Positions 12,421-23,624 of a stretch of DNA of 64,000 nt are shown in pieces. Position 1 is the first letter of the stretch; the number at the start of each line of letters is the position of its first letter. A program made the translations under genes and the position numbers. A model generated the notes under the pieces. The model was not told the origin of the DNA, did not search any database, and saw only the letters and a program-made list of their open reading frames with translations. The DNA is taken from contig OX578146.1 of assembly GCA_951213105.1 (NCBI GenBank), forward strand, positions 111,513,848 to 111,577,847, in the 5' to 3' direction. This DNA comes from Amaurobius ferox (Eukaryota; Arthropoda; Arachnida; Araneae; Amaurobiidae).

Positions 12421-13194
12421 CATATTTAAAAGCAAATTAGTACATAATTTACAGTAAGTTACCTGTACTACGATGTCCTTGTAACATTCCTCGCTTTTTT
12501 TTTTTATCTTGAATGGCTTCAAGTACATAAAAGATGTGTAAATACTTTTAACTAGAAATGGACATATTTATTTTCCGATTATCACAAACACTTCTTGAGA
12601 TATATATATATATATATATATTTTCACACGGAGTTCATCTTTAAAACAAATTAATCAAATCGTATGTAATTAAGTACGATAATTCAAATCAAAGAACTTG
12701 GAAAATCTTTTAATTATAGGGTAATCGGACGAGAGCAACGTGTATAAATTTTCAAACATTTGTTTCAGAAAATCGAAAAAATATAATAAAATTATTATAT
12801 TAAAAATTGTTACTATTATTGAATGAGACATAAATTGCTATTATCAAATACATATGTTCACTATTAACAAATGAATATCGTATTGCTATTATCAAATATG
12901 TTCATAATTATTAAATGAGTAAACAGGTTTTCAGTACTTCCTTAACCATATATAAAGGAACATCATTGCTTATCATTTAACCTAAATAAAATAATCTCTA
13001 GTTTAGACAAATCATTTTTAATTCAGTTCAATATTGCATCATCTGCGATGCACATTTCATCCAATTTATTCATTGGACATTTTGGCTTATCATTATTCTT
13101 AAAATTCTTTCTGAAACGAGTGGAAGTATGAAAAAAAGAAATTTTTGTGAGTATGTTTTTAAAATTGAGTTATTTGCATAAAATCTGGAGTTAA
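12421..13194. other. Unassigned AT-rich interval with (AT)n
   Basis: Contains an (AT)n run at about 12599-12622 and two near-identical ttgctattatcaaata stretches (about 12835 and 12883). No coding or RNA gene seen. Confidence 0.45.
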
Positions 13195-13500
13195 TTTGAA
13201 TATTGAGAGACGCTATTTTATTTGTTGACGGTTATATCGCTTAAAAGACTCCATAACGACAAAATAATGCTGTCCGCTATCGTCTGCGCTATGGAGAAAT
13301 GGAGTGAAGTGAAGTGGTTATCGGAATAGAAGAGGTCCCAATGAAAACATTTTTAAAAATCTTTGAAAGTTAGTATGAACGAAAGAGGCAGGGCAATATC
13401 CTGGTGAAAAATAATTGAGTTCTGCATTTCGTTGTAAATTTTCGAAACTTTTGGCGTATGAAATTGCGCACATACATTTTAATAAATGAAGTGTTCTTGA
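13195..13500 (+). repeat. Family E dispersed repeat, copy 2
   Basis: Matches the other E copies through gagagacgctattttatt, tcgtctgcgctatggagaa, gagtgaagtgaagtggtta and cgttgtaaattttcgaaact. The D-type hairpin segment is not recognisable downstream. Confidence 0.6.
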
Positions 13501-13610
13501 AACTTTAAGTAAAGAAGTTGTTAATTTAAGGTTTCAGTTTAAAATAATGCTTTATTGGATTTTAAATATTAGTGAAAAGTTTACTTCGTTTTATTGAAGT
13601 TTTTTCTGAT

Positions 13611-13671
13611 ATATATATATATATATATCCGCCATATATATCCGCCATATATATATATATATATATGGCGG
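13611..13671. repeat. (AT)n with embedded CCGCC palindrome
   Basis: Two AT runs separated by tccgcc units. Positions 13642-13671 form a perfect 30-bp palindrome: ccgcc, then alternating AT, then ggcgg. Confidence 0.9.
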
Positions 13672-14307
13672 AGTCAGCTCTTGTGTCACTCTCTGATACG
13701 AAAAACATCCCGATTATACTTTCAGCCCCGAAGAATTCTTTTGAACCTAACGGTATAGCGAAGGATCAGCAAACTACGGGTTCCGAGTTCGAACACCCCC
13801 CCCCCCCCCAACTTCAGGGATCTGAGACCCCCAAAGTTGGTGACCACGGATGAGAAACGAGCACGCAATCTTCTCTCCCCTCAACGATCTCACCTCTCTC
13901 ACGAGATGGTAACACTACAGAAGACTCAAGCTTCCATTTCTCCTCACTCTCCTGGTTGACTACGACTGACGTCACACAGCTGCACGATGAAGCAGGACAC
14001 GCCTCCTGGCTATTCAACTCCCCACTGAGTTTCAGCTTGGGGACGCGGGGGGGGGGGGGTCCGGCTGGCCCCCGCCTCACTGAAATTCGGCTGAGCTTCT
14101 CACCCGTAGATATCGTATCTACGTTCTTACCAAGAAAGGGAGTGTACGGCGGGGTCAGCTCTTGTATCATTCTCTACTACGAAAGGCATCCCCGATTATT
14201 CCTTCGGGTCCAAAGAATTCTTTTGGGCCTAACAGTGTAGAGTGCGGGATCAGCAAGCTCCAGGTTCCGAGTTTGAACCTATCCCCCACCATAGTGAATC
14301 AGTGGCC

Positions 14308-14312
<5 letters not shown>
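13672..14312. repeat. GC-rich island with a diverged ~480-bp direct repeat
   Basis: About 640 bp that is clearly more GC-rich than the surroundings and bounded on both sides by (AT)n. The block at 13671-13790 recurs at 14150-14290 in direct orientation with visible divergence. Shared strings include gtcagctcttgt, aagaattctttt, gcctaac/acctaac, gatcagcaa and ggttccgagtt. The last of these plus tcgaac resembles a tRNA T-arm, so a SINE relation is possible but unproven. Between the repeats lie a poly-G run near 14047-14059 and the hairpin cgtagata-tcg-tatctacg at 14105-14123. A minus-strand open frame of 118 codons (13814-14170) has no recognisable motif. Confidence 0.7.
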
Positions 14313-14390
<78 letters not shown>

Positions 14391-14396
14391 TATATA
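14313..14396. repeat. (AT)n microsatellite
   Basis: About 80 bp of alternating AT with one TATACATA interruption at the right end. Confidence 0.95.
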
Positions 14397-14689
14397 CAAG
14401 ATATAAGATAAATCACACTAGTTTCTAATTTTCCCCTATAAAATCGAGAAAATTTGTAAATCTGCGGATAAAATTATATATTGAACGCATAAGATTTTAA
14501 AAATATTTTAATTAAGCTAAACCTTTCTTCATCGGAGATGAAAGTTTTAAAATTTATTCATGAAACGACATATTTTATTTTTATTCTTGATATTCTATAA
14601 TAAAACAAGTAAGGAAAATAAAATGATACCTTTATTCAAATGTTCGTAAAATTAAATTATTTGTACACGATCTCGAGTGAAATTATTTG

Positions 14690-15070
14690 TTGAAGGACAC
14701 TTCTAAGTTGACGGTTTACATTGTTTGAAATCGATCCAGTAAAAGACAATAGATGCACTCTGTTGAGAAATGAATAGAAGTAAACTTGCAAAATGCAAAT
14801 AGGAATTAAACTTAACGTGGAGCATACATTCGGAGGATCTTAAAAGTCAGCAAAAAAAAAAAAAAAAAAATGGCGCAGGTCAATCACGAGTTCTGTGGTT
14901 TCTCGTATATTTCTAAACATTTGGTTTCTGTCATATCAAGCTTCAAATTTTTATTGAATATAATTTGCGTTATGCCTACAAAGTATAGTATATGTAACGG
15001 GAAAGTATTGTTTGGAATCAAAAATCAGACTCTCCGATTTTGTTAAAAAATGGAACATTTTCGAATCTTC
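14690..15070 (+). repeat. Family E/D dispersed repeat, copy 3
   Basis: E-type block (gacggtttacattgtttgaa, gatccagtaaaagacaa) followed about 280 bp downstream by agtatagtatatgtaacggg, aaagtattgtttgg and aatcagactctccgatttt, the D-type segment. The order and spacing match copy 1, so E and D belong to one element. An A-run at 14852-14870 interrupts it. Confidence 0.55.
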
Positions 15071-15756
15071 TTCAACTTAATAAGACGATTCCTCGTAAAC
15101 TATAATAGTTTTGTAAAAAAAAATAATATTAACCTAGCAACTGCAATTTCCACAGAATCCCTACTGTTTATATATATTTTTAAAGTTTAGAATTTTGAGT
15201 GAATGTAAGGAAAGTATAGCAAAATCTCGCTCGAACAAAAAACTTTTTAGTTTTTACGGGAAAAAAATGTTCAAAATATTATATTAAAATATTAAATTCG
15301 TTTTTGTATATTTCAATGATGCATTATTTCTAACAAAACACGCAATAATTGCTTATATTTTTATTTCTATTTTGTTAGAGCCGCGTTATCCATTGGGATT
15401 TTTGTGGTCCTTCAGCTGGAGCCCCCAAAATGTCTGAGGCATGCAAGAAATTTAAATAAAAGATGTCAATTTTAAGATGTGAAATGATGTTTTAAAACTT
15501 AAATTAATAAAAAAACATGTGTATTACAAAACCACTTAAACCTCGGATATTACTGAAAGTGAACTACTGAAAATTAGTATTTTGATCAGATAATAGAAAA
15601 TTTCTATTACGGAGGGCAAAGTAATATTTCTTTAAATAATTGGCTCTTTAAATTTAATTATGCTATTATTATTATTTTTCTTTTTACGATTGTGTTATTT
15701 TCAAAGAAACCCCGGGAAATGTATCAAAAATGATTTTTAATGAATTTATTAAAATG

Positions 15757-15816
15757 CAAAAATTTAATAAATAAAGCATTTTTCAATGCTTTATTTATTG
15801 ATTCATTAAATTTTTG
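15757..15816. repeat. AT-rich hairpin
   Basis: Perfect 15-bp arms (aataaataaagcatt / aatgctttatttatt) around a 4-nt loop, with outer arms caaaaattta / taaatttttg separated by a short bulge. No terminator or element end can be assigned to it. Confidence 0.75.
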
Positions 15817-16910
15817 TCAACAATATTATGCTGCCCTTTTTTTTTGGTGGTCTGTGAATCTGTTAATTTAAATTGTTAAATATAAACAAAAGGGGGTCCA
15901 AAATTCTTATCCTGTACTAAGCTACTTTGTTAGCTCAGTTTTCTATTTTCTTGTTGTAAAAAGAGCGGCAATTAAAATTTCAACAAAGGAAATGGAAATA
16001 TGATCACACTTTTTACTTTCCTTTCCAATATATAATTTATATATAATATAAGTGTATTTTAATGAGATCTAAATTATAATTCTAGTTTGCCATAGATCTG
16101 CACGTTTTTAACACCATAGAAATATGACAGGAATTGATTGTTTCTAGACTGATATAGCAATCAATGACTGAATAGCAATAACCGCAAAGACTATCGATGG
16201 GTGTTGATGCAACATCTCTGGTTTGAGTTCTTTGTGTACACAAACGCTTCTTGCAGGCCAGAATGCTCCGTTATTACCAAATATTTTAAATAAAAGTGTC
16301 AGCTAGGATCGAAAAATGTTCAAGATACCGATAAAAATTCGAATTTTCTGACTATTGTGAGATTATATTCTCCTTCAGACTAATCCTTACTCTTAAAGGA
16401 TGGGAAATAATAATTGAGAAAGGTGGTGATAAGATTTCTTATGGTTGAATTTCTCTACATCTAATTGAATATCTATTAGGGGCAAAAATTGCACATTTGG
16501 CATCTTTTCCATTTGAAATGCTATTTTAGGAACCCGGCAGAGTTTCATTCCGCCAAGTTTCAAATCTGTAATTGACAAGTGTATATTAGACTTGACAAAT
16601 CCCGATTTTCAGGCATCTGTAACTCGGTCACCAAGAAAGCTAAATACCTGATACTTTTTCTTTTGTAAAACCGTCTCAAATCAGAGATAAATAAAACAAA
16701 AGAAACACAATTGGTGCGGTAACACCTGAGAAATATATACCTTTAAAATGGTACTTTTCACAATGGTCATTCCGGCTTTTTATTCTTCAGTATTGGCGGA
16801 CCTTTACTACTGAACTGGTTCTTATGAATGATGACTCATTTTGTGTGTTATGATAGGCAATGCATACTTTTCTTTTAAAACAAAAAGTTACATTTGATAT
16901 CGTATAATTT

Positions 16911-16950
16911 GCAAAAAGATAAATTATAATTTGCAAAGCTATCTTTTTGC
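16911..16950. repeat. Short inverted repeat
   Basis: Eleven-base arms, gcaaaaagata and tatctttttgc, around an 18-nt AT-rich spacer. Confidence 0.6.
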
Positions 16951-18440
16951 TACATAATCATTTAATTTTTGGCTTGCTACGAAAATGTAAAAAAGTGTAA
17001 CAGATGAAACAAATTATTAAGAAATCTTTCGAAAATAGTTTAGTACCGTGGATCAAGTTTAAAATCACATGTGCAGTGAGAAATATTTGTGCTTTTTATA
17101 TTATTTTAAAGTCTGGAACCGGATTTCCCTTAAAGCAAACTATAAATTTATCTCAAAATGGGCTTAAAATTTCCCACGTTATAAGATCTCATTTTCAATT
17201 CCGTACGGATCGCATTAAGCAGTTTTAAATTATGACATTGTAGTGTGAACGATCACTATTTATTGCTATATATTTATTTTCAGATCATAATTTTTATTTC
17301 CCTTTTTTCATTTGACGGGCTATGTAGCCAGAGCCGTTTTTTACCATACACAAAGCAGGCAAATTCTGGGCGTCGCAATTATACAGGGGTAGGTTTATTT
17401 TATCTCATTATCATTGCATATGATTTTCACAATGGCTTTTAATACTCCTTTGCGTAACTTTTAGTTTTATCTTATTTTTCTGAGCAAAAAAGCATATAAC
17501 AATTTAAATGAGGTTTGAATATTTTGGGACAGATACAATCCTATCAGAAATTAAACAAATTGTAAATCCTGATAATTATGTTCAATTATAATGAAAATCA
17601 TTAGTTAAAATATATCAACAAAATTTAATTGTAAAAAGACGTGCCAACGTGTGTCAATAGTATATTTAGTCACGCCCATTTTTATCTATTGTTCTCTTTA
17701 GAAAATAGTGCTTATTTTCAATAAATATGTGAAGTTCGGAGTTGATTTCAATAAATATGTGAAGTTTTAATTAATTGATTTCATTCCGAATCACTATATC
17801 AGCAAGTAAAAGAGTGGCCAGGGAAAACTTCAAACCTTAAAATAACTTTTCGGGGAGGATATCGTATCGACATTTCTGCCATATCAAGTTACATTTTCAT
17901 TTTACTTTATTTAGGACGGTAGTGTCATTGGTCATTTTTTTAACGATAAGCATCTGGACAGTCATTTATTAAGTCCTAAATAGATAGCAGTTATCGATCC
18001 ATAGATCGTGAATTTGCTAAAAGTATAAAATAAAATATTTATGCAAACCATTAATACGTTCCGATAATATTTTAATAATATATTTTATATATAAAATCTT
18101 TTCGTTTAATCAAGAAGGGCGAACATGTTAATATTGATTCAAGAACACTGCACTAAATAGAGTGGAGTTAGTTATAATAAGCAGAAAAATCATACTCGGA
18201 ATAAGTATAAACTTAAACAACGTAATAAGGCTTCAATAAATAAACCAACTGTTTCGAAGATGCATTTGTCGTGATGAATTTATATTGTAAACTCAGCACA
18301 ACACTCTTTAGTACCTAAATCATATTTTTCTCTATGTAGAGAAAGAACTTCCCTAATTTGCAGCTGGACTTTCAAAAAATATGTTTCTCACACACCAGTT
18401 AGACGTACAATAAACACTTGATTCTTATTCCATTTTGTAT

Positions 18441-18464
18441 ACGGTGTAAGATAATCAGGTGAAC
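18441..18464 (+). repeat. Short repeat matching inverted at 21501-21525
   Basis: acggtgtaagataatcaggt plus gaac here recurs as its reverse complement at 21501-21525. It could be a pair of terminal repeats of a ~3.08 kb element that now contains A2 and B1, or two unrelated fragments of the same repeat. Confidence 0.55.
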
Positions 18465-19299
18465 GCACTTCCCGTTGCCGCTATGTAAAAACTTGTACCC
18501 TAAAGATCCCCTCTGACAGAAATTCCGATAGATGGCGTTTATCCTTACGGTCTGGAGATCCAATTCATCTGTGTTCAGTTTTTAAGAGCAAAAAAATTTT
18601 TCTGTCATAAAAATAGGTAAAAAATATTTTGTACCCAATTGTACCTCTGATTATGACAGTAACAAAGAGTTTTAAACTAGCCTCAAGAAGTTTAAGCCAA
18701 AAATTTGAACTGTTCCTCTACATTTTGTGTTTGCAATTTAATTTGTATATAACAAGGTTAATTTGTATAATTTTGTTGATTAGAAATAGCATTGTCAAAA
18801 TGCTATTCCTTGATTGTATACTTGGATTTGTAAATTTAATGTAATAAAGCTTTCATAATGAAAATAGCATATTTTTTGTTTGTTTTTATTTACTTGCTTA
18901 GAAAGAAACTTATACACAATGAATGTGTATTATGCTTAGTTAAGCCATAATGTGAACTTACTAGTGTGATGATATGACATTTTATGAAATTCATGAATTC
19001 AAATTAAAATTTAATACCAAAAATCTACAAAAAAATAGTTTTAAGCAATTGGATGAAAATAATGAAGATAATAAAAAAAGCTTTTAAAATTGCATATTAA
19101 TATATAATTTTTTTAACTTAAAGTACAGTTATGCACTTTTAGACAAATTTTCGTAAAAAGAATGCATTGATAGGAAAGATTCCCGTACTCATTTCACAGA
19201 TTTGCTTTAATTTAAATATCTTATAAGTTAAACTAGAGATATAAAATAATGAACATGTCTTCTGGAATCATTCTTCAAATCAATTGGAGCTTACATTTT

Positions 19300-20261
19300 T
19301 ACTTTCCTTATATACATAATGTATAAGGAAAGTATTGTGACGGGGTCGAAAATTCGAATTCGAGTTTTCGACGGTAGAGCACGTTTCAAGCATCCCTGAT
19401 CACGAATCAAACGTTTTTGAAGTGGTGTGTGTGTGAAAGTATGTGTGTGTGTGTGAAAGTATGTGTGTGTACGTGAAAGTATGTGTGTGTGTGTCAGTAA
19501 GTCTGTGGAGACGATAACTGACGAACGAATGGACCGATTCGAACGAAATTTGGAACAAAAATCACAATCTGTAAACACTTGAAGCCTATTGTTTTTATAC
19601 GCAATCGAATGCTCAGAACCCCCTAAATTTTCGAGTGAAATTTTGAAAAAATAATCAAATAATCAAAACCGCTAATAAAGTTACGCAAATAGACATTCCT
19701 TATGTAATTTTTCACTAGGAAACGATTGACATAAATTTTAGAACTCTAACATGAACCGTTCTCGAGATATTGCAGATTTTTCAAAAAAATTATCAAAAAG
19801 TCATATAAAATAAAAAAAAAATATTTTCTATTGAGAAACATGTTCTTTTTTCATATGTAATATCATGCGATAAATTTGGTGACATCATTCTCGTAGAACT
19901 AGCTCGTTCCATTCAAGCAAAAAGATACTTTCAGTAATACTTTCGTATTTGAACGCCAATAATCATTTATCTTCTGTAAGAATAACTTATTTCTCCGTTC
20001 ATAACGCTTGGCGAGATTTTGGCGACGAATTTGGCGGAATGTTGCCAACTTGACGACTTTTTTTAATGCTGCCAAATTAACGAAAATCTCGTCCAATGTA
20101 TAAAAATGACGCTAAATCAATGAAAATGACGACTCATTGAAGAAAATTCAATATTTTGGAATGAATATAAGTATATACTATAGGAATAACATTTTTTTTA
20201 ACTGTAAAAGTAGAAAATTTATTGCATTATATAAGGAAAGTCATGTGTTGCACACATCAGA
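19300..20261 (+). mobile_element. Family A hairpin-ended repeat, copy A2
   Basis: Same ends as A1: actttccttatatacataat hairpin on the left, and ttatataaggaaagtc followed by acatcaga on the right. The tg-rich tract here alternates (TG)n with gaaagta interruptions. Outside sequence starts immediately after cagat, without the long T-run of other copies, so this copy helps define the boundary. The conserved ggcga/tcgcc block lies near 20010-20095. Confidence 0.88.
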
Positions 20262-20464
20262 TATTTACACTCAAGCAAAGATGTACAAAAGTAATGAACG
20301 AGATATAGCTTTGGGTGGGTGGGATGTGTGCTGCGGACAACCAGCATAATCCCTACTAAAAGTGATAAAAAATGTAGATAAAAGAGTAACTCTCATTTGT
20401 GGTAAATAATGCGAGAATATTTATTTAGAACTTAACTCATTTTCTGCCTAAATATACTAATTTT

Positions 20465-21389
20465 TACTTTCCCTACAATACATGGTAATGTATAGGGAAA
20501 GTATTGGAATCATGTCGACAATCGCAATTCGAGTTTTCGACGGATCTACACGTTTCGAGACCTCTAGAATATCAAAAAACTACTTTTAGCGTGACGTCTG
20601 TGTGTCTGTGCAATGTATGTATTCACTCTAACTCAAAAACTAATGGACCAAATTTCTTAAAATTTGGTAGGTAAGTCACTCGGATGTGACCCTGGTGCTG
20701 ATTAGTTTTTGGTACGATTCGTAAAAACAGAACCCGCCATTTTGTGCGAAATGTCCGGTAAAAATTTCATTTAGCCGCTCTAGCTAAAATACTAATTTAC
20801 CAAATTTTACAAAATTTGGTAGATAAGTTACTTGTTGGATACTCTGGTATTGATTAGAATTTGGTACGATTCGGAGAAGAAGAACCCGCCTTTTTTACGA
20901 AATGGCCCTCAAAAATTTCATGTATCCACCCTAGCTAAAATACTAGATGACCAAATTTCACAATATTTGGTAGATAAGTTACTTATGGGACACTCTGGTG
21001 CTGATTCGATTTTGGTACAATTCGGAAAATAACAACCTGCCTTTTTTTACGAAATGACCCTCAAAAATCGCCAAAATCTATAAAAAAAAACAGACTACGT
21101 ATGCTGAAATATATCAATTAAATTCTTGTTTTATACGCAATTTTTGACGAGAAAAAGAATATAACACACTCCGTTATATTTTAGGTCTAACCGTTCTCAA
21201 GATATTTGAGATTTCTTGCATTTTTGTTACGCCGCTATCGGAAAAATGTCCAATTACCAAATAAAAACAAAAATTGAATTAAAAAGGCAAATTTAGTGTT
21301 ATTTGGTGCGATTAAACTCAATCTAATGAATTAAAGAAATAAATATGAATTTAAGTCTGCAGGGAAAGTCATATGCTACCCACATCAGA
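20465..21389 (+). mobile_element. Family B hairpin-ended repeat, copy B1 (three internal repeats)
   Basis: Left hairpin end actttccc(t)aca...tgtatagggaaagt; right end ctgcagggaaagtcatatgc then ccacatcaga and a T-run. Internally a ~150-bp unit is repeated three times, anchored by ggtaggtaagt/ggtagataagt at about 20667, 20818 and 20970. Each unit contains ctggtgctgatta-like, ttggtacgattcg and gaacccgcc-like strings. Family B shares the right-end sequence aagtcatgtgctgcccacat with family A but little of the interior. Confidence 0.88.
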
Positions 21390-21912
21390 TTTTTTAATAT
21401 CAGTTGCTTTTTACCCTTAACTCAACGCTAAAATATGACCCTAATGTTAAGAGCAATCTATTGACGTGGGATGTTAAAGAACGGCAAATTTTCCTAAGCT
21501 GTTTCACCTGATTATCTTACACCGTGATACGGTGCAAGGAACATTCTCAGAATTCAAAGACCTCCCACATATTATTTCCAATTATGGATATTTTTACGAC
21601 TGTAAAACCATTTTCCACGTCAGAGTAGCAGTTTCTCTGTCTTTATGAATTTTAGTTTTCTAAAAATTATTCGAAGAGTTTGAGTAAGTGTGTGTGCAAC
21701 TATGAGTGGGTGGGCTTGTAACATCCTATAGGATGTGTTAGAATTTTGATTCAGTTGTTGTGATTGGGACCTGTGATAATTTCTTTAAAGAAAATTTATG
21801 TAAAATCGGATTTGCAACTATTTTTTGTGGCATATTTTTTAAGTAAGGTGTGTGTGTCTTAAAGTACATCTCCGAGCGGTATGGCTTTATGACCTAGTTC
21901 GGCACAACGTAT
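21390..21912. other. Spacer with the inverted partner repeat
   Basis: Contains 21501-21525, the reverse complement of 18441-18464. Nothing else is recognised between B1 and the LTR. Confidence 0.45.
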
Positions 21913-22002
21913 TGTTACAAACTTATCCTCTGGAATCGTGAATCGTAAGTGTGGACTCCGCATACAAGAATGAGTCCGCATTTCTGGATAACTAAGCATA
22001 CG

Positions 22003-22008
22003 TTTATT
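22003..22008 (-). promoter_or_regulatory. LTR polyadenylation signal (AATAAA)
   Basis: Minus-strand AATAAA, correctly placed between the TATA box and the LTR 3' end. Confidence 0.6.
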
Positions 22009-22220
22009 CACAAGCACCAAGTAAACGGGAACAATATACAATCAAATAGAACTTAAATGCTCCACTAATTTCACAAAACAAGCGATATTATTCTCAATAT
22101 ACTGGCAAAAATACTTTCACAAAGCAGTCGCTACTATTCTTAAAACATTGATAAAAGTCACAGTTCACTGTAGCTCGTATCTTGTCAACTCGTCAACTGA
22201 ACTCCAACGGAGTGATGAGT

Positions 22221-22230
22221 CCTTTTATAG
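22221..22230 (-). promoter_or_regulatory. LTR TATA box
   Basis: Minus-strand ctataaaagg. Sequence about 25-35 nt downstream (cactccgttggagttcagtt) could include an initiator. Confidence 0.6.
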
Positions 22231-22394
22231 TCTCTCTATAGAAACTTCTGGCAATCTATCTATATCTCTTATACTCACCATTATTTCGTGGAGTTTCTAG
22301 AAGACTTAAGTCGCAAAATATCGCCAAATCGGCGATAAATCACCAAATCTGGCACCCCTTTGTCGAACTGGAGAAATTATGGCAACCCTTGACA

Positions 22395-22658
22395 CATGTC
22401 ATGCTTACGTCATACTCGCGTGATGGACTGTGTATTCACTTCGAGACGCGACGAAAGAAAGTGTACCAGTGAAAAAATATTATACGTCCGCAACAGTATA
22501 AAGACTCCGCAGTTAAAAACGTTGTCTTGTGATAAAGAACAGCACCAGTGTAACGATGCCTATTTCGACACTCTCTCTTAGTAGTATCAATTCTTATTAT
22601 CTATTATGAGATTTTGAATACGAAATGTGATTATTATTATCTATGATGAGGTTTTATT
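22395..22658. other. Short unassigned spacer
   Basis: A 61-codon frame (22396-22581) overlaps the LTR edge and shows no known motif. Confidence 0.4.
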
Positions 22659-23467
22659 TACTTTCCCTGCAATACATGGTAATGTATAGAAAGTATTGGA
22701 ATCGTGCCAAAAATCGCAACTCGAGTTTTCGACCGATCTACACGTTTTGGGACATCTTGAACACGAAAAAACGATTTTTAGCATAACGTCTGTATGTGTG
22801 TCTGTGTGACTTTCTGTGCAGATTTTGTATCCGCTCTAACTGAAAAACTAATTGATCGAATTTCATAAAATTTGGTATGTAAGTCTTTTGTGAGTAACCC
22901 TGGTGCTGATTAGATTTTGACATGATTCGGAATAAAAGAACCTGCTTTTTTTACGAAATGGCCCGCAAAAATTACTTGTACCCACACTAGTTGAAAAAAT
23001 TAATGAACCAAATTTCACAAAATTTGGTAGATAAATCACTTGTAGGTTAACCTGGTACTGATTAGATTTTGGTACGATTCGAAAAAAAAGAACCTGCCTT
23101 TTCTTGCACAATGGCCCTCAAAAAACGTTATATCTAAAAATAGACTAAGTATGCTCAAATATATCAATTAAATGCTTTTTTATACGTAATCTTTGGCGAC
23201 GAAAGGATTAAGACCGACCCCATTACTCTAGAACTAGCCGTTCTCGAGATATTTTAGTTTTTTCGCACTTTCGCTGCGCCACCTTTGAAAATGAGTCCAA
23301 TTACCAAATGAAAACGAAAATTGAATTAAAAGTGCATATTCAGTGTAATTCAAAATAATTATGGCTGTTATTTTGTGCAATTAAACTCAGTTTAATGGAT
23401 TATTGAAGAAATAAAGGGAGCGTGAATATCGGGGTCTGCAGGGAAAGTCATGAGCTGTCCACATCAT
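22659..23467 (+). mobile_element. Family B hairpin-ended repeat, copy B2 (two internal repeats)
   Basis: Same hairpin end (actttccctgcaatacatgg...) and same subterminal inverted copy (ctgcagggaaagtcatg) as B1, with two rather than three ~150-bp units (anchors near 22873 and 23025). The terminal base pattern is acatcata instead of acatcaga. Confidence 0.85.
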
Positions 23468-23624
23468 ATTTTTATGTTTTGAACAGAAGGTAACAATTAA
23501 AAATAATATTCTATTATAATTTCATAAAAGTATAATGCTATTCTTATGTCTCCACCAGAATAAAGAAAACTATTTTAATTATCAAATCTGAAAATATATT
23601 TTTTATCTGTGTATTATTATTTTT

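Larger units (their letters stand above)
15071..18440. other. Long interval with no gene identified
   Basis: AT-rich sequence of 3.4 kb with only short chance-like frames. The two visible structures are inverted repeats at 15757-15816 and 16911-16950. A 20-bp sequence, ttcaataaatatgtgaagtt, occurs twice about 30 bp apart near 17718 and 17748. No transposase, RNA gene or exon was recognised. Confidence 0.45.
21913..22394 (-). mobile_element. Probable LTR (482 bp), solo or orphan
   Basis: Read on the minus strand the segment begins tgtcaagggttgcc and ends tttgtaaca, the TG...CA form of an LTR. It has a TATA box (ctataaaagg, 22221-22230) and about 220 nt downstream an AATAAA (22003-22008), then ~90 nt to the LTR end. 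That is the U3-R-U5 order expected of a Gypsy- or BEL-type LTR. I found no gag or pol next to it and no matching 4-6-bp target duplication, so it may be a recombined solo LTR or a fragment. Diverged pieces of its U5 end occur at about 30007, 44108 and 58590. Confidence 0.6.

Noticed and set aside
13814..14170. 118-codon minus-strand frame in the GC-rich island
   Set aside because: No recognisable domain; crosses a poly-G/poly-C run and a repeated segment. The high GC content lowers stop frequency.
19899..20096. Minus-strand frame with FRQIRRQNLAKRY, also open in copies A1, A3 and A4
   Set aside because: It recurs because the DNA repeat recurs. It lies over the ggcga/tcgcc block, lacks a consistent start and end, and is interrupted in other copies.
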